DNA of 64,000 nucleotides. It comes from Paenibacillus sp. YN15 (GTDB taxonomy: Bacteria; Bacillota; Bacilli; Paenibacillales; NBRC-103111). Positions 35,970-46,400 of this stretch are shown here, one piece after another. Position 1 is the stretch's first letter, and every line of letters begins with the position of its first letter. The stretch covers positions 34,120-98,119 of the forward strand of contig NZ_QMFA01000024.1 in NCBI RefSeq assembly GCF_003285005.1. Direction: 5' to 3'. The position numbers and the translations under genes are program-made. A model generated the notes under the pieces. That model was not told where the DNA came from and made no database searches. It saw only the letters and a program-made list of their open reading frames with translations.

Positions 35970-36440
35970 TCAAGCCTCCGCCCGATCCGCCTCAGCCAGC
36001 TCCGCTGCGGCGGCGGTTTGCCGGATGGCGGCCATCCGCTCCAGATCAAACAACCCGCGGACCTCGCCGCACATGGCAAGCACCCGCTCGGCATCCTTGG
36101 GGGTGGGTTCGCCGTGGAAGTAATCGTCCAGGGAGCAGATGCCGAAGATAAAATCGAGAGAGCGGATTTCCTTGTTCAGCTCCCGCGGAATCTCCGTCAC
36201 CAGTTCAACGGCGTTCAGGAGGCAAATAAAGTTATGGTTTAAGGGCATCACTCCATACAAGTGGCACATGGCCACCAGATACCGCTCCAGAGCCACCGCA
36301 CCCACATTAAACACCAGACTGAAGCGCTGGCCGCTCCGCCGGAACTGCTCCGCCCGGAGATGGTAGCCCAGGGCATCCCCGTAATTTTCCTCGAAGGCCT
36401 GATAATCCGGCTCCTTCCGCATAAGCTCCAGCATGGTCAT
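35970..36440 (-). CDS. Unknown protein of the anf operon (HEPN-like?)
   Basis: A 156-residue, mostly helical, cytoplasmic protein. The ATG at 36440 follows AAGGAGG at eight bases and lies 29 bp after the anfK stop, so it is the fifth gene of the anfHDGK operon. It is clearly shorter than AnfO and shares no motif with it. The pattern SLVFNVGAVALERYLVAMC followed by YGVMPLNHNF (about residues 40-70) recalls the helical HEPN fold, but the RxxxxH signature is not clear. Context suggests a role specific to the Fe-only nitrogenase, for example in assembly or protection. No function is assigned. Confidence 0.75.
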   Translation of the reverse strand: MTMLELMRKEPDYQAFEENYGDALGYHLRAEQFRRSGQRFSLVFNVGAVALERYLVAMCHLYGVMPLNHNFICLLNAVELVTEIPRELNKEIRSLDFIFGICSLDDYFHGEPTPKDAERVLAMCGEVRGLFDLERMAAIRQTAAAAELAEADRAEA

Positions 36441-36469
36441 ACGTTCCGCCTCCTTTGGGCCGGGCCCTT

Positions 36470-37858
36470 TTACCACACGTTCAAAATCCATTCCTTGTTC
36501 TTCTTGTATTCCATATCCGTAAATAAATGGTTGGCCATTTCCTCCGCCAGCCAGATGGCCCCGGCGTAGCCCACTATGGGATGCCGGTACAGGCCCGCCC
36601 GGTCATAGGTGGGAAAGCCCACCCGGACCATGGGAATCTGGTTGTCGATGGAGATAAACCGGCCTTTGGAATGGCCCAGGATCAGGTCCAGCTCCACCTT
36701 TTTGCTTTTGATCCGCTCCTCCAGGGTCATCAGGTCGGCGTTCAGCACCACTTCCATGTCGAACTTGACATTCTCCTGAAGCTCCTTGATCCGGGGGTCA
36801 TTCTTATAATTAACATTGTCGTCCCCCAGCATCAAGAGCACCGGCTTCATTTCCAGGTCCAGACAGAATTGCGCCAGGCCGATCACCAGGTCGGGATGCC
36901 CGTAAATGGCTACCTTCTTATCCGCCAGGAACATATGCACCAGGTCCGTCAGAGCGTCGATGGCAATGCCCCGCTCCTTCACAAGCGTTGCCGGGATCGG
37001 CTTGCCGGTGAGCTTCTTCACATTTTTCAGGAAAGCGTCCGTATTGCGAATGCCGATGGGAGTCGGTCCGACGATGGTGGGGATATCGAACTCATTCTCC
37101 AGATATTTGGCCGCCTTGCCGCCCTCATAACGGTTCAGGCAGATAGTGCCCAGGGCATTGGCCGTACCCTGCAGATCGGCAATGGTGGTGCTGCCGTGGG
37201 ATTCGCCGGTTTTGTCCGGCAGAATGGGGGAGTCGAAGCTTTCGATTTCAAAAAGCACGGTAGCCTCCACATCCATTTCCTTCAATAGATGCTTCAGCGC
37301 GGTTACATCGCCGGGGTTCACCCAGCCGGTAATCAGGTTCAGCTTGCCGTTAGGCTCGCTTTTTTCCGCAAAATATTGCACAAAATCATTCACCGCCACA
37401 TCATACCCGGTCACATGGCTGCCCACAAAGCTGGGGGAATGAATGGGAATCAGATGCACCTCGCGGCCTGCGAACTTTTCCTTCAGCAAGCCGTTGTTCA
37501 GCTTGGTGACAACACCGTCCACATCGTCGCCGATGACCTCCGTGGAGCAGGTGGTAATAATGGGGACCACCTTCACATCGGGATAGCGCATCAGCAGCAC
37601 ATCCACCGCTTCCTCCACCCGGTTCAAGGCTCCGAACACGGCGCCGTCCTCATGGACCGAGGAGGAGGCCATCAGAAAATTATCCTTGAAGTGCTGGGAA
37701 AACCAGAGGCGGACAAACATGACACAGCCTTGCCCTCCATGCACAATACCGATGCAATCCTTAATGCCGATGGCGGCGAATTGCGCTCCCGCAGGCTGGC
37801 AGGTAAAAATCGGATTGATGACGCCTGCCCGGTCTTTTTGGATCACTTCACAACTCAT
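36470..37858 (-). CDS. anfK: Fe-only nitrogenase beta subunit AnfK
   Basis: A 462-residue subunit. With AnfD it holds the P-cluster that passes electrons to the FeFe cofactor. P-cluster cysteine contexts are visible: INPIFTCQPAGAQ, HGGQGCVMF and TTCSTEVIGDD. It lacks the long N-terminal arm of NifK and is 50 residues shorter than the NifK of this window, as expected for AnfK/VnfK. It follows anfG by about 30 bp. The Fe-only rather than V assignment rests on the AnfD and AnfG neighbours. Confidence 0.95.
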   Translation of the reverse strand: MSCEVIQKDRAGVINPIFTCQPAGAQFAAIGIKDCIGIVHGGQGCVMFVRLWFSQHFKDNFLMASSSVHEDGAVFGALNRVEEAVDVLLMRYPDVKVVPIITTCSTEVIGDDVDGVVTKLNNGLLKEKFAGREVHLIPIHSPSFVGSHVTGYDVAVNDFVQYFAEKSEPNGKLNLITGWVNPGDVTALKHLLKEMDVEATVLFEIESFDSPILPDKTGESHGSTTIADLQGTANALGTICLNRYEGGKAAKYLENEFDIPTIVGPTPIGIRNTDAFLKNVKKLTGKPIPATLVKERGIAIDALTDLVHMFLADKKVAIYGHPDLVIGLAQFCLDLEMKPVLLMLGDDNVNYKNDPRIKELQENVKFDMEVVLNADLMTLEERIKSKKVELDLILGHSKGRFISIDNQIPMVRVGFPTYDRAGLYRHPIVGYAGAIWLAEEMANHLFTDMEYKKNKEWILNVW

Positions 37859-37888
37859 AGGGTTCCCTCCGATTCAATTGGGTTGGAG

Positions 37889-38242
37889 TTAATATGCTTT
37901 CACCTTCAGCTCTTCATTGAGGGAGCCGGTAATGGTCAGGAAGTCGATGCGCTCCTTCAGCGCCGCCATCACTTCCTTGATTTCGTCCTTGGTGGCGGAT
38001 GCAATCCAGTCGAACCGCTCCTGATAAGCCTCTGCCAATACAACAGCGTCTACCCAGTAGCATCTGTCTGCGGGGGTGTCCTTTTCCACCGGCTCGCCGC
38101 ACAGAATTTGCTTGGTTTTCGTCAAGATACCCTCGTTTTGCTTTTCTCTGTCCCAGGCCCGGGAATGAAACTGCCACAGGCATTTTTTCATAATATAGTC
38201 CTCAAGCTGGGCGACTCTCGCTTTTTTAACCGCTTCATCCAT
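37889..38242 (-). CDS. anfG: Fe-only nitrogenase delta subunit AnfG
   Basis: A 117-residue subunit found only in alternative nitrogenases, where it binds the AnfD side and helps cofactor insertion. Family motifs include [18 protein letters not shown] (within residues 16-33) and [15 protein letters not shown]. Size is normal for AnfG/VnfG. It lies between anfD and anfK, the standard order. Confidence 0.95.
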   Translation of the reverse strand: MDEAVKKARVAQLEDYIMKKCLWQFHSRAWDREKQNEGILTKTKQILCGEPVEKDTPADRCYWVDAVVLAEAYQERFDWIASATKDEIKEVMAALKERIDFLTITGSLNEELKVKAY

Positions 38243-38282
38243 GGGTCGGGCCCTCCTTATAAATATCCGTTGACGGTTGCGG

Positions 38283-40706
<2,424 letters not shown>

Positions 40707-40923
40707 TCAATTTTTAGAATTTTCTGAATTTTAAATGCGAACGAATCTGGTTTGATTTCCTTGCGAATTTCCTTTCCTTGCGAAAAGTTTGCTCCTTTCA
40801 CCTCCGACTCTGTGAGGAAGGTTTTTCTCTTGTTTCTTCCCCATGATTCCGACGGCCGTCTCTCCAGCTTAATGTTAGGTTTTCTCCTGTTTCCATCTCG
40901 TTAAGGAATAGGTTTAGTGTTAT

Positions 40924-40951
40924 ATTATCTTCTATCCTGATAAATCGTCAA
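40924..40951 (-). promoter_or_regulatory. Predicted anfH promoter
   Basis: On the minus strand TTGACG (40951-40946) and GATAAT (40929-40924) are 16 bp apart, about 230 bp before anfH. The upstream GlnR-type box is 48 bp from this -35, as at nifB. Imperfect half-boxes starting TGTTA lie at about 40918 and 40873, where a downstream site would be. Confidence 0.55.
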
Positions 40952-40999
40952 TAAATCAGTGCTGTTTTGTATGGTCAAAAACAATAAATTCAAAGTTTG

Positions 41000-41016
41000 T
41001 GTCAGATTAACTTACA
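41000..41016. promoter_or_regulatory. GlnR-type box upstream of anfH
   Basis: TGTCAGATTAACTTACA matches TGTNAN7TNACA exactly and sits 48 bp upstream of the predicted -35. Confidence 0.7.
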
Positions 41017-41062
41017 TATCCTTTCAAATATGATCCAACCCGCAGTTTGCATTACGTTTTCA

Positions 41063-41209
41063 TGAGCAGCTTTTTGGAATCAATACTGCAATTTCAGGAT
41101 TTCCCCGTTCATTCGCATTGGTCCGGGGGCCCAGCAACTCTTGAAGGAGTCCGGCATCACCGCCATGACCCAGTTTATCTCATTGGAGCACGCCAAGAAA
41201 AACACCTGA
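41063..41209 (+). pseudogene. Possible gene remnant
   Basis: An open stretch of about 48 codons without start codon reads like a protein C-terminus (IRIGPGAQQLLKESG, then ITAMTQFISLEHAKKNT and stop). It has no ribosome binding site. I do not recognise it. It may be a leftover gene end or chance. The rest of 40692-41955 holds the anfH 5' region, repeat copy B and no supported gene. Confidence 0.25.
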
Positions 41210-41273
41210 CGGCGTCCTTTGGAGCTGCGGTGACGTTTATGAAGACGTTTGAGTTTGACGGACTGGCGGACTG

Positions 41274-41450
41274 TGGTTCCGCTATTTCGCCAAAATCCGC
41301 CTTTTTTCTCCCTCGCGGACTCACGTTCCGTTAATGGTGAACAAGCGGGGGGAAATCCATGCTTCTGGAGCCAAATAACGGAACGTCTGTCCGTGAAAAT
41401 CGAAAAACGGGCCAGAAGCGGAAAATAACGGCTTCTCTGTCCGCCCAACT
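41274..41450. repeat. 177-bp dispersed intergenic repeat, copy B
   Basis: Same length and orientation as 11478-11654, with an identical central block of about 60 bp. Here it sits between the anfH 5' region and the end of the nifE2 operon. Confidence 0.85.
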
Positions 41451-41901
41451 GTGACGGAGATAAACGCCCATCGGCCTCCTTTGACAACCTGCGTTTGTCA
41501 AGAAGCGAGCCGTTTCCCATTCGCTTCCCGCAGTCGCAGGATAATTGCATTCGGCCAATGCAGCGGGAGCGCAAAAACCGGGTTCCCGTCTCCGGGTTTT
41601 CGTTTCCAGGTTTTGTGCGCATCAGAAGGACAAAACTCTCCCGAATGTCCGCTGGAAAGTGGACATTGCGGCTATAGAGGCCGCTCCGGAGTGCATGTCC
41701 ATATATAGTGGTTGAACAGAGTCCATTTCCCGTATATTGTGTTTTTTGTGCAAAGTAGGGGAGGAGAGAGCTGTTCTGCCCATGTCCACCTTATGAAAGA
41801 CAAAATTCGCAAAATGTCTACTGTGAAGGGACAGAACCGCAGCACGCTCCCGTTAGAAACGCACCGGGGCATGCCGCCGGTTTGATCCAGCGGCGCCACG
41901 C

Positions 41902-41930
41902 CAAAAAGCTCCCGGCGATCACCGGGAGCA
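41902..41930 (-). terminator. Terminator of the nifE2 operon
   Basis: GCTCCCGG and CCGGGAGC form a perfect stem around six bases, followed by TTTTTGG on the minus strand, 26 bp after the last gene of the operon. Confidence 0.9.
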
Positions 41931-41955
41931 TAAACACTTGCGGCAGCGGAGCCGC

Positions 41956-42372
41956 TTAAGCGCCGCCGCAGCCAGAACCGCCGCTGCTGCGCAGCCCCGG
42001 CGCCCGCGCCCCGCAAGCGGACGGCGCACAGGAACCGGGACTGCAAGCGGCTGATGCGCCTGCGGAGCCGGAGCCGCAGGCCCCGGAACCGCAGCTCCCG
42101 CCATATTGCTCCGCAAACCTCACGCGCCGCTCCTCGCTGGCGATCTCCGCCCAGGCGGTAGCCACACAGGAGCGGATCAGGCCATAGCGGGGATGGGCGC
42201 GGTTGATCTCCCCGTCCTCCCCAACGGCAAACTCCTCGTTCATACACTTGTAATGCGCCAGATACTTGCGCAATTGAATGGCAAACATCACCCGGTGCCT
42301 GGCCAGCAGAACAGGATCGTAGCTAATACAAAATCCCTTCAGCAGCGCTTCCGAATCCAAAGAACCCCCCAT
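41956..42372 (-). CDS. Nif-island protein with Cys/Gly/Ser-rich tail
   Basis: A 138-residue cytoplasmic protein. The first 90 residues look like a folded helical domain (HRVMFAIQLRKYLAHYKCMNEEF, YGLIRSCVATAWAEI). The last 48 are Gly/Ser/Ala/Cys-rich with seven cysteines, such as GGSCGSGACGSG and SPGSCAPSAC. GGGGAG lies seven bases before the ATG at 42372. It is last in the nifE2 operon. The layout parallels the Cys-tailed gene at 48100 that ends the other nif operon. The cysteine tail suggests metal or cluster handling, a guess. I do not recognise the family. Confidence 0.75.
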   Translation of the reverse strand: MGGSLDSEALLKGFCISYDPVLLARHRVMFAIQLRKYLAHYKCMNEEFAVGEDGEINRAHPRYGLIRSCVATAWAEIASEERRVRFAEQYGGSCGSGACGSGSAGASAACSPGSCAPSACGARAPGLRSSGGSGCGGA

Positions 42373-42427
42373 CGCCCATCTCCCCTTTCCCGGCATTCCT
42401 GCCGGATATTTCACTGTCGCACGCACA

Positions 42428-43078
42428 TCAACCGCCAGAATGCCCGCCCGGATGACCCCCAGGATGTCCCATACCCATTCCCGGATGACCCGCACTCGCT
42501 CCTCCCGGATGCCCCGCATGACCGCCAGGGTGCCCTGCGCCTGCTCCGCCCGGATGCCCAAACAGCGCCTCCGGCTCTGCCGCATTCTCCTTGGCGGTAA
42601 TATGCACAGGCCGAATCCGGACTACGGAGACCGCATTGCCGTCCATGGCCGAGCGGTAGCCCTCCACCATCCGTGGCGACATGGGCTGCTTGTAGAACCC
42701 CGGCGTGAACTTCTCCAGAAGCTGCTGGAGCACCTCCGCCGCCTCGGCGAAATCCTTCACCCGCTCCGCTTCGCCGAACACCATGACGCTGAAGTAGGAG
42801 GTATCTGCATGGCAGGGCACAGGGTCGGTTACCGTCCCGTGCTCCCGGTAAACCGTAAAGGACACCTTCGGGTTATCCGCCACAAGCCGCAGCTTTTTCC
42901 CCGAGCCCATGCCGTGGAAATAGATGCAGCCCTTGTGCCAGACGTAATTCACCGGCACCGCATAGGGATAGCCGTCTCCCGCAATCCCGACCACGCCCAC
43001 ACGGGAAGCGGCGAGAAACGCATTGATTTTGTCCTGGTCGCGGCAATCCCGCTTGGCATAGCTCACATGCTCCATCAT
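42428..43078 (-). CDS. PPOX-family flavoprotein with His-rich GHPGG tail
   Basis: A 216-residue protein. Residues 1-160 are a pyridoxamine-5'-phosphate-oxidase-like flavin-binding domain (SRVGVVGIAGDGYPYAVPVNYVWHKGCIYFHG within residues 25-57, then ADNPKVSFTVYRE and VMVFGEAERV). From about residue 174 the chain is a low-complexity tail with about seven GHPGG/GHPGM units, which could bind Ni, Cu, Zn or Fe. The two adjacent ATG codons overlap the end of the amidotransferase gene. Such proteins reduce flavins, nitro groups or haem; in this operon a redox or metal-storage job for nitrogenase is possible. Substrate unknown. Confidence 0.82.
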   Translation of the reverse strand: MMEHVSYAKRDCRDQDKINAFLAASRVGVVGIAGDGYPYAVPVNYVWHKGCIYFHGMGSGKKLRLVADNPKVSFTVYREHGTVTDPVPCHADTSYFSVMVFGEAERVKDFAEAAEVLQQLLEKFTPGFYKQPMSPRMVEGYRSAMDGNAVSVVRIRPVHITAKENAAEPEALFGHPGGAGAGHPGGHAGHPGGASAGHPGMGMGHPGGHPGGHSGG

Positions 43079-43794
43079 GATTCTCTGCCTCCTCCCATGA
43101 TCCGCTCCTCCAGCCGGTCCAAAAACTGCACCATCCAGCCGTTGCATTGGGCCGCATATTCCGGATGCGCCAAAAGCTCCTCCGAAGTCTGGACAAAGTC
43201 CGACTTCACCAACTCCCCGCCGCATTCCTCCACGTAGCCCCGGAGCAGCTCTTCAGTATTTTCCAGATGGAACTGAAAGCCCACTACCCGGTCCCCCACC
43301 ACATACGCCTGACGGGGACAGCCCGCGCTTTCCGCCAGCAGCCGCGCCTGGGGAGGCAGCGTGCTGAAGGTGTCATAATGCCAATGGAACACCACGGATT
43401 CCCGGGGAAAACCGGCAAACAACGGATCAGCCGCCGCAGCCTCATTCCAGAAAACAGGGAACCAGCCGATTTCCGGCAGGGGATTGGCAGTTACCTCACC
43501 TCCCAGCGCATCGGCGATCAGTTGGCTGCCCAGGCAGATGCCCAGCACTCCCTTGCCCGCTTCCGCCGCAGCCCGGATCAGCTTTTTCTCCGCAGCAAGC
43601 CAAGGATACCGGTCCTCCTCGTAAATATTCATCGGCCCGCCCATAATCACCAGCAGATCAAAATCCTCCGGGGCAGGCAGCTCCTCTTCCAGGTAAAACC
43701 GGGTGCAGGATAACGGATGGCCCTTGCTTCCGGCCCAATCCAGAATACTGCCGGGATGCTCCAGCGCAATATGCTGCAAATAGTGTATTCTCAC
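43075..43794 (-). CDS. Class I glutamine amidotransferase-like protein
   Basis: A 239-residue protein of the GATase1 family. GVLGICLGSQLIADALGG near residue 83 holds the nucleophile cysteine, and VVGFQFHLEN near residue 170 has the histidine and glutamate of the triad. It resembles stand-alone GMP-synthase-like amidotransferases (GuaA N-terminal type) without a synthetase domain. It sits between nifI2 and the PPOX gene with tight spacing, so it is co-transcribed with PII nitrogen sensors. It may hydrolyse glutamine or a gamma-glutamyl compound; its acceptor is unknown. Confidence 0.88.
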   Translation of the reverse strand: MRIHYLQHIALEHPGSILDWAGSKGHPLSCTRFYLEEELPAPEDFDLLVIMGGPMNIYEEDRYPWLAAEKKLIRAAAEAGKGVLGICLGSQLIADALGGEVTANPLPEIGWFPVFWNEAAAADPLFAGFPRESVVFHWHYDTFSTLPPQARLLAESAGCPRQAYVVGDRVVGFQFHLENTEELLRGYVEECGGELVKSDFVQTSEELLAHPEYAAQCNGWMVQFLDRLEERIMGGGRES

Positions 43795-43815
43795 AGTAAT
43801 CCCTTCTTCCCGGCG

Positions 43816-44190
43816 CTAAATGATGGCCCGGACGCCTGTTTCGCCTGTTCTAACCCGCAGCGCATCCTCAATCGGACAGATAAAAATCCGCCCGTCTCCC
43901 ACCTGCCCCGTCTGATTGATCTTGATCAGGGTGTTCACCACCAGATCCACATCCTCATCCTGGACAATCAGGTTCAACAGCCGCTTGGGGATATATTTCA
44001 TCCCCGTACCGGAATTGGCCGCAGCCGCCAGCACACTTTCCGAGGTTATCTTCACCTCTCCGGCAATTCCTCTTTGTTTGCCCCGCCCCAGCACCGGGGA
44101 CACCGTCATGGACGGATAACCCAACGTGTCCAAGGCCTCCTTGGTGGCAGTCATTTTATTGGGCCGGATGATGACAATCAACTCTTTCAT
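43816..44190 (-). CDS. nifI2: Nitrogenase PII regulator NifI2
   Basis: A 124-residue PII-superfamily protein. IVIIRPNKMTATKEALDTLGYPS, VLGRGKQRG, MKYIPKRLLNLIVQDEDVD and GDGRIFICPIEDALRVRTGE match NifI2. In archaea and anaerobic bacteria NifI1 and NifI2 bind dinitrogenase together and shut it off when ammonium rises and 2-oxoglutarate falls. It follows nifI1 by 70 bp. The pair is normally placed between nifH and nifD; here it is in the nifE2N2X2 operon. Confidence 0.93.
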   Translation of the reverse strand: MKELIVIIRPNKMTATKEALDTLGYPSMTVSPVLGRGKQRGIAGEVKITSESVLAAAANSGTGMKYIPKRLLNLIVQDEDVDLVVNTLIKINQTGQVGDGRIFICPIEDALRVRTGETGVRAII

Positions 44191-44260
44191 ACAGTTCGCC
44201 TCCGCTCTATTTCACCGCACTTGGTGCTTGGTTGGCCGGAAACCGGCGCAGCCGGACGCC

Positions 44261-44578
44261 CTACAGACCCTTGGCGCCCGTGCGCACGGTAATGGCTTCC
44301 TCCACCGGGCTGATAAACACCTTGCCGTCGCCGAAATGCCCGGTGTAGGCCTTGTAGCTGATGATTTTCACCACTTCCTCGACGCTTTCATCCTCCACCG
44401 CCATCAGAAGCATCACCTTGGGCAGCTCATCATAGTGGACCTCCCCCAGAGTAATGCCCTTTTGCTTGCCCCGTCCAAACACATTCAGCTTGGTCAGGGA
44501 ATAATACCCCGCATCCTCCAGTCCGCCTACCACATCCTCCACTTTTTCCGGTCTGACAATTGCCCGCACCATTTTCAT
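44261..44578 (-). CDS. nifI1: Nitrogenase PII regulator NifI1
   Basis: A 105-residue PII-superfamily protein. KMVRAIVRPEKVEDVVGGLEDAG, VFGRGKQKGITLGEVHYDELPK and GDGKVFISPVEEAITVRTG match NifI1. It lacks the typical T-loop tyrosine context of GlnB/GlnK and the gene pair is diagnostic. It probably acts with NifI2 on one or both dinitrogenases. It lies 95 bp after nifX2. Confidence 0.93.
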   Translation of the reverse strand: MKMVRAIVRPEKVEDVVGGLEDAGYYSLTKLNVFGRGKQKGITLGEVHYDELPKVMLLMAVEDESVEEVVKIISYKAYTGHFGDGKVFISPVEEAITVRTGAKGL

Positions 44579-44672
44579 TCCCGTCCATCCTCCTCTTTTA
44601 GGATAAAAATCAACTGCATTCCATAACCCTTCTTCTCGGCCGCCGTCAATGCCGGCGTCACCCCCTCTCCGG

Positions 44673-45077
44673 TTAAATCCTTTCCCCTCCGTTCTCCTCC
44701 TCTGTGGAGGAACGCAGCAGCGCCCTGGCCAGCCAAAGGGGAGGACGCTCCTTCAGCATGGTCTGCATCTTATCCAGTTGGCCGATAACCTCCGCCCCCG
44801 GCGCCGTCTCCAGCACCATAATTCCCGCCTTCGCCATCCTGCGGGCGGCCTCATTGCCGATTTCCGCCGCAAACAAAAGCTTGCAGCCTCTAAGAAGCCC
44901 GAGCCGCACCGCCCCCCCGCTTCCCCCTTCCCCATCGGTGGCAGCAGAGCCGGGAAGGGTCAGCGTCTCCAGCCACCGGTACCCCTCCGCCGTAAAGTCG
45001 AACACGGAAAAGGAAAAACAATCCTCAAACACGCAATCCAGATACTTGCCCTTCATGGATGCGAACGCCACCTTCAT
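44673..45077 (-). CDS. nifX: NifX-like cofactor-binding protein, second copy
   Basis: A 134-residue protein of the NifX/NafY/NifB-C-terminal fold, which holds NifB-co or other cofactor precursors during assembly. It opens KVAFASMKGKYLDCVFEDCFSFSVFDF and has the later TAPGAEVIGQLDKMQTML, matching the first NifX at 49.7 kb domain for domain. It has an extra Gly/Ser-rich insertion near residue 50. The histidine-containing SHFGRC motif of NifX1 is replaced by CVFEDC. It directly follows nifN2. Confidence 0.9.
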   Translation of the reverse strand: MKVAFASMKGKYLDCVFEDCFSFSVFDFTAEGYRWLETLTLPGSAATDGEGGSGGAVRLGLLRGCKLLFAAEIGNEAARRMAKAGIMVLETAPGAEVIGQLDKMQTMLKERPPLWLARALLRSSTEEENGGERI

Positions 45078-45080
45078 AGG

Positions 45081-46400
45081 CTACACACGCTCCCCATTCA
45101 TCAGGACATTGCCCAGACTGTTCAGCAGGTCCGCCATCCCCCGGTATCCCAGGCTGACGGAATATGGAGAGCCGTAGCGGTTCAGCACGGGAAAGCCCAT
45201 GGGCATAAACCGGATGCCCAGCTCCTTGGCCACATGCTCTCCATAGGAGTTGCTGATCCATAAATCCGCCCCCCGGTTGGCCATCAGCTGCAGATCCTGG
45301 AGATCCCCTTCAATCGTATCTCCCTTCACCAGCTCCAATGCAGAAGTGGAAAATGGCACCACCGCCGAAAAAGCCTTGATTCCCGCTTCCCACAGCCAAG
45401 CTTGCACGGAAACCAAATGATCCGGTTCCAAAGCGGCCACAACCTGCTTCCCCCGGAAGGACGCCCGGGTATCCAACAGGCAATCCAGGGCAAATTGGCG
45501 CTGCCACCGGTATTTCATTTGCACTGCATTGCGGCTGTACCGCTGCAGGAAGCCGAAAAATCCATCCGTGGCCTCCAGCCCCGACACACTTGGGAATATG
45601 TGGTATCCAATGCCAAACTCCTCCTCCAAAATCCTGGCCGCAGGCTCCATGCTGCTGCCGACAGCCAGCGTAAAGCCCGAGGCGGCCATCTCCCAAAGAT
45701 AATCCAGAGGAACGCCGCCGCGGGAGAGGGACATATGGCCCACCAGCAGATGGCCGGCCAGAGAAGAGGATAAATCGGGCAGAACAATCACCTCCAGGCC
45801 AAAGGACGAGATGATCTCCTTCAGCTCCATGACATCCCCCGGGGTGAGATGGGAGCCGGCCAGCAGGTTGATCCTGTCCTTGCGCCGGGCCTTGGAGCTG
45901 CCCCCTGCCCGGTACCGGGAAGCCAGCTCCCGGAGCGCCGCCTCGGTCATCCGGGCATAGCCGGACTCCAGGGAGCCCTCATAATCCGGCAGATACAGCT
46001 CAAGAAGAAGTTTGTCCTGCAGCATCTTCTCATGAAGCTTGCGGAAGGAGCGGACCGCACCGGGCAAATCCTCCCCCACCGCTTCGGTCATGGAGGAGCC
46101 CACCACCGCCACCACATCCGGATTATGTTTGGTGAAGACAATCTGCAGCACCTCATGAATGGTCTTTTCCCCGCCAAAGATCAGATTGTACTCCTGCATG
46201 GCGATATTCTGCAGAGGGATAGGCTCCCGGAAGTGCCGGGAGAGAACAGTCTGGATGGATTCGGCGCAGCCCTGGGGTCCATGCAGTACCGGCAGGGAGC
46301 GGAAGATGCCCTGCAGCGCCAGCACACCGCCGAGGGATTGGCTGACCCGGAAGGGATTGATGGCCAAGGGGCGGTCCCGCTGTTCAAAACTCAGCTCCAT
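45081..46400 (-). CDS. nifN: Nitrogenase cofactor scaffold subunit NifN, second copy
   Basis: A 439-residue homologue of NifN, the beta-like partner in the NifEN scaffold. Motifs INPFRVSQSLGGVLALQGI, HGPQGCAESIQTVLSRHFREP and VAVVGSSMTEAVGEDLPG match the first NifN closely. The ATG at 46400 is preferred over the one at 46406, which abuts the GGGAGGGGG ribosome binding site. It overlaps nifE2 by 17 bp. This pair may build the cofactor of the Fe-only enzyme or back up the first NifEN; sequence does not decide. Confidence 0.92.
   Translation of the reverse strand: MELSFEQRDRPLAINPFRVSQSLGGVLALQGIFRSLPVLHGPQGCAESIQTVLSRHFREPIPLQNIAMQEYNLIFGGEKTIHEVLQIVFTKHNPDVVAVVGSSMTEAVGEDLPGAVRSFRKLHEKMLQDKLLLELYLPDYEGSLESGYARMTEAALRELASRYRAGGSSKARRKDRINLLAGSHLTPGDVMELKEIISSFGLEVIVLPDLSSSLAGHLLVGHMSLSRGGVPLDYLWEMAASGFTLAVGSSMEPAARILEEEFGIGYHIFPSVSGLEATDGFFGFLQRYSRNAVQMKYRWQRQFALDCLLDTRASFRGKQVVAALEPDHLVSVQAWLWEAGIKAFSAVVPFSTSALELVKGDTIEGDLQDLQLMANRGADLWISNSYGEHVAKELGIRFMPMGFPVLNRYGSPYSVSLGYRGMADLLNSLGNVLMNGERV

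Noticed and set aside
41080..41622. 180-codon minus-strand ORF upstream of anfH
   Set aside because: Most of it is the 177-bp repeat read through; no start signal, and the same kind of frame appears at copy A.
41672..42247. 191-codon minus-strand ORF over the Cys-tailed gene
   Set aside because: It is a different frame of the Gly/Cys-rich coding sequence, with very high Arg content and no ribosome binding site.
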